From: Chthonomonadaceae bacterium
Lineage (GTDB): Bacteria > Armatimonadota > Chthonomonadetes > Chthonomonadales > Chthonomonadaceae
Assembly: GCA_014377395.1 (NCBI GenBank)
Contig: JACMPS010000448.1
Span: 1-6,366 of the forward strand
DNA length: 6,366 bases
Direction: 5' to 3'
Shown: positions 6,136-6,366 of the stretch, in pieces
Layout: every line of letters starts with the position of its first letter
Numbering within the stretch: position 1 is the stretch's first letter
Program-made: the position numbers and the translations under genes
Notes under the pieces: model-generated
What the model was told of the DNA's origin: nothing
Seen by the model: the letters and a program-made list of their open reading frames with translations, nothing else
Database searches by the model: none

Positions 6136-6164
6136 ATGTTACCCTAACTCGTCTCTTTGCACAA
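6136..6164 (-). promoter_or_regulatory. der: Candidate sigma-70-type promoter for der
   Basis: On the minus strand, TTGTGC (6164-6159) and TAACAT (6141-6136) are separated by exactly 17 nt. They match the TTGACA and TATAAT consensus at 3 of 6 and 4 of 6 positions. Transcription would begin near 6129 and leave a leader of about 100 nt. The matches are modest and the phylum's promoter consensus is unknown, so this is only a candidate. Confidence 0.3.
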
Positions 6165-6180
6165 ATCCGAGGTCGAGGAG

Positions 6181-6212
6181 AAGAGAAAGAAAAGCGGTAT
6201 CTACCACCCGCT
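6181..6212 (-). terminator. Possible weak terminator for a gene beyond the right edge
   Basis: On the minus strand AGCGGGT-GGTAGAT-ACCGCT folds into a 6-bp stem with one bulged G and a 7-nt loop. It is followed by TTTCTTTCTCTTCTCC, which is pyrimidine-rich but not a clean U-tract. If real, it would separate der from an upstream minus-strand gene. The stem is short and the tract mixed, so confidence is low. Confidence 0.22.
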
Positions 6213-6222
6213 CCGCTAGAGA

Positions 6223-6310
6223 ACACAGAGGCACAGAGAAGAAAAATGCAAGAAATGCAGGGAGTTTTATCCACAGATTAACACAGAAGAACACAGATTA
6301 AAATGCAGGG
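6223..6310. repeat. Dispersed intergenic repeat patch with ACACAGAG and CACAGATTAA units
   Basis: The patch has ACACAGAGGCACAGAG at 6223-6238. It then has three head-to-tail 10-nt units: CACAGATTAA (6272-6281), CACAGAAGAA (6282-6291) and CACAGATTAA (6292-6301). The string AAATGCAGGG occurs at 6253-6262 and again at 6301-6310, exactly 48 nt apart, bracketing the 10-nt units. From memory, ACACAGAG and CACAGATTAA strings recur between genes in many unrelated environmental genomes. They have no accepted function, and no transposase or inverted ends accompany them here. Confidence 0.65.
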
Positions 6311-6366
6311 GAGAAAAAGAGGGAGGGTCGGTACAAAGTTAAGGGCGCAAGGCTATTTTGTAGAGA

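Larger units (their letters stand above)
6030..6366. other. der leader and repeat-bearing intergenic region
   Basis: No gene is supported in these 337 nt. Nearest der are its ribosome binding site and a possible promoter. At 6181-6212 there is a possible weak terminator for a minus-strand gene beyond the right edge. At 6223-6310 there is a dispersed-repeat patch. A plus-strand open frame across 6101-6301 owes its EHRGTEKK...FIHRLTQKNTD end to the repeat and looks like the spurious 'hypothetical proteins' such repeats generate. The remainder, 6311-6366, shows nothing I can identify. Confidence 0.6.

Noticed and set aside
6267..6275. Perfect TTATCCACA DnaA-box sequence
   Set aside because: It is a single box created where TTTTATCC meets the CACAGATTAA repeat. 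There is no box cluster, AT-rich unwinding region, or dnaA/dnaN/gidA neighbour, so an origin is not supported.
6101..6301. 66-aa plus-strand open frame ending in FIHRLTQKNTD
   Set aside because: Its distinctive C-terminus is simply the CACAGATTAA/ACACAGAG repeat read in one frame, a well-known source of spurious hypothetical proteins. It has no ribosome binding site of note.
6272..6301. CRISPR-like short tandem repeat
   Set aside because: The units are 10 nt and contiguous with no spacers, and no cas gene is present.

Overview
The window carries five protein genes, all on the minus strand, so they read from right to left: der (ribosome-assembly GTPase), a Gfo/Idh/MocA-family oxidoreductase, radC, an aldo/keto reductase, and a secreted thioredoxin-like protein fused to a DUF3738-type domain. 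No RNA gene, insertion sequence, CRISPR array or phage gene is visible.

The organism is probably an environmental bacterium from Armatimonadota, Acidobacteriota, Planctomycetota, Verrucomicrobiota or a related phylum, with Armatimonadota my first guess. This is an inference from three things: the DUF3738 (TIGR03435-like) domain, the pairing of Gfo/Idh/MocA and aldo/keto reductase genes, and the look of the intergenic DNA. Both flanks contain decayed short repeats of the dispersed kind seen in large genomes from these groups: on the left, GGGG-ATGAA-CGGGGG modules and a GGAGGT/ACCTCC hairpin; on the right, ACACAGAG/CACAGATTAA runs. No sequence search was possible, so the phylum is not established.

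Layout. 1-352: non-coding repeat mosaic. 353-1543: TlpA-like/DUF3738 protein with a signal peptide, probably its own transcription unit. 1544-1857: non-coding. 1858-4593: a tight three-gene cluster in the order Gfo/Idh/MocA, radC, aldo/keto reductase. The first stop codon abuts the radC GTG start, and radC is followed by the reductase after 21 nt. 4594-4649: a strong intrinsic terminator after der, whose U-tract runs directly into the ATG of the Gfo/Idh/MocA gene. 4650-6029: der. 6030-6366: der leader, a possible promoter, and a second repeat patch.

How they work together. der is housekeeping. The Gfo/Idh/MocA and aldo/keto reductase proteins are both NAD(P)-dependent oxidoreductases of types that act on sugars or sugar-like carbonyls, and may serve one catabolic route. 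radC between them is probably a co-transcribed passenger. The TlpA/DUF3738 protein would act outside the cytoplasmic membrane. Apart from that fusion, the unusual points are the terminator/start overlap before the Gfo/Idh/MocA gene and the repeat patches. I see no convincing undescribed multi-gene system.
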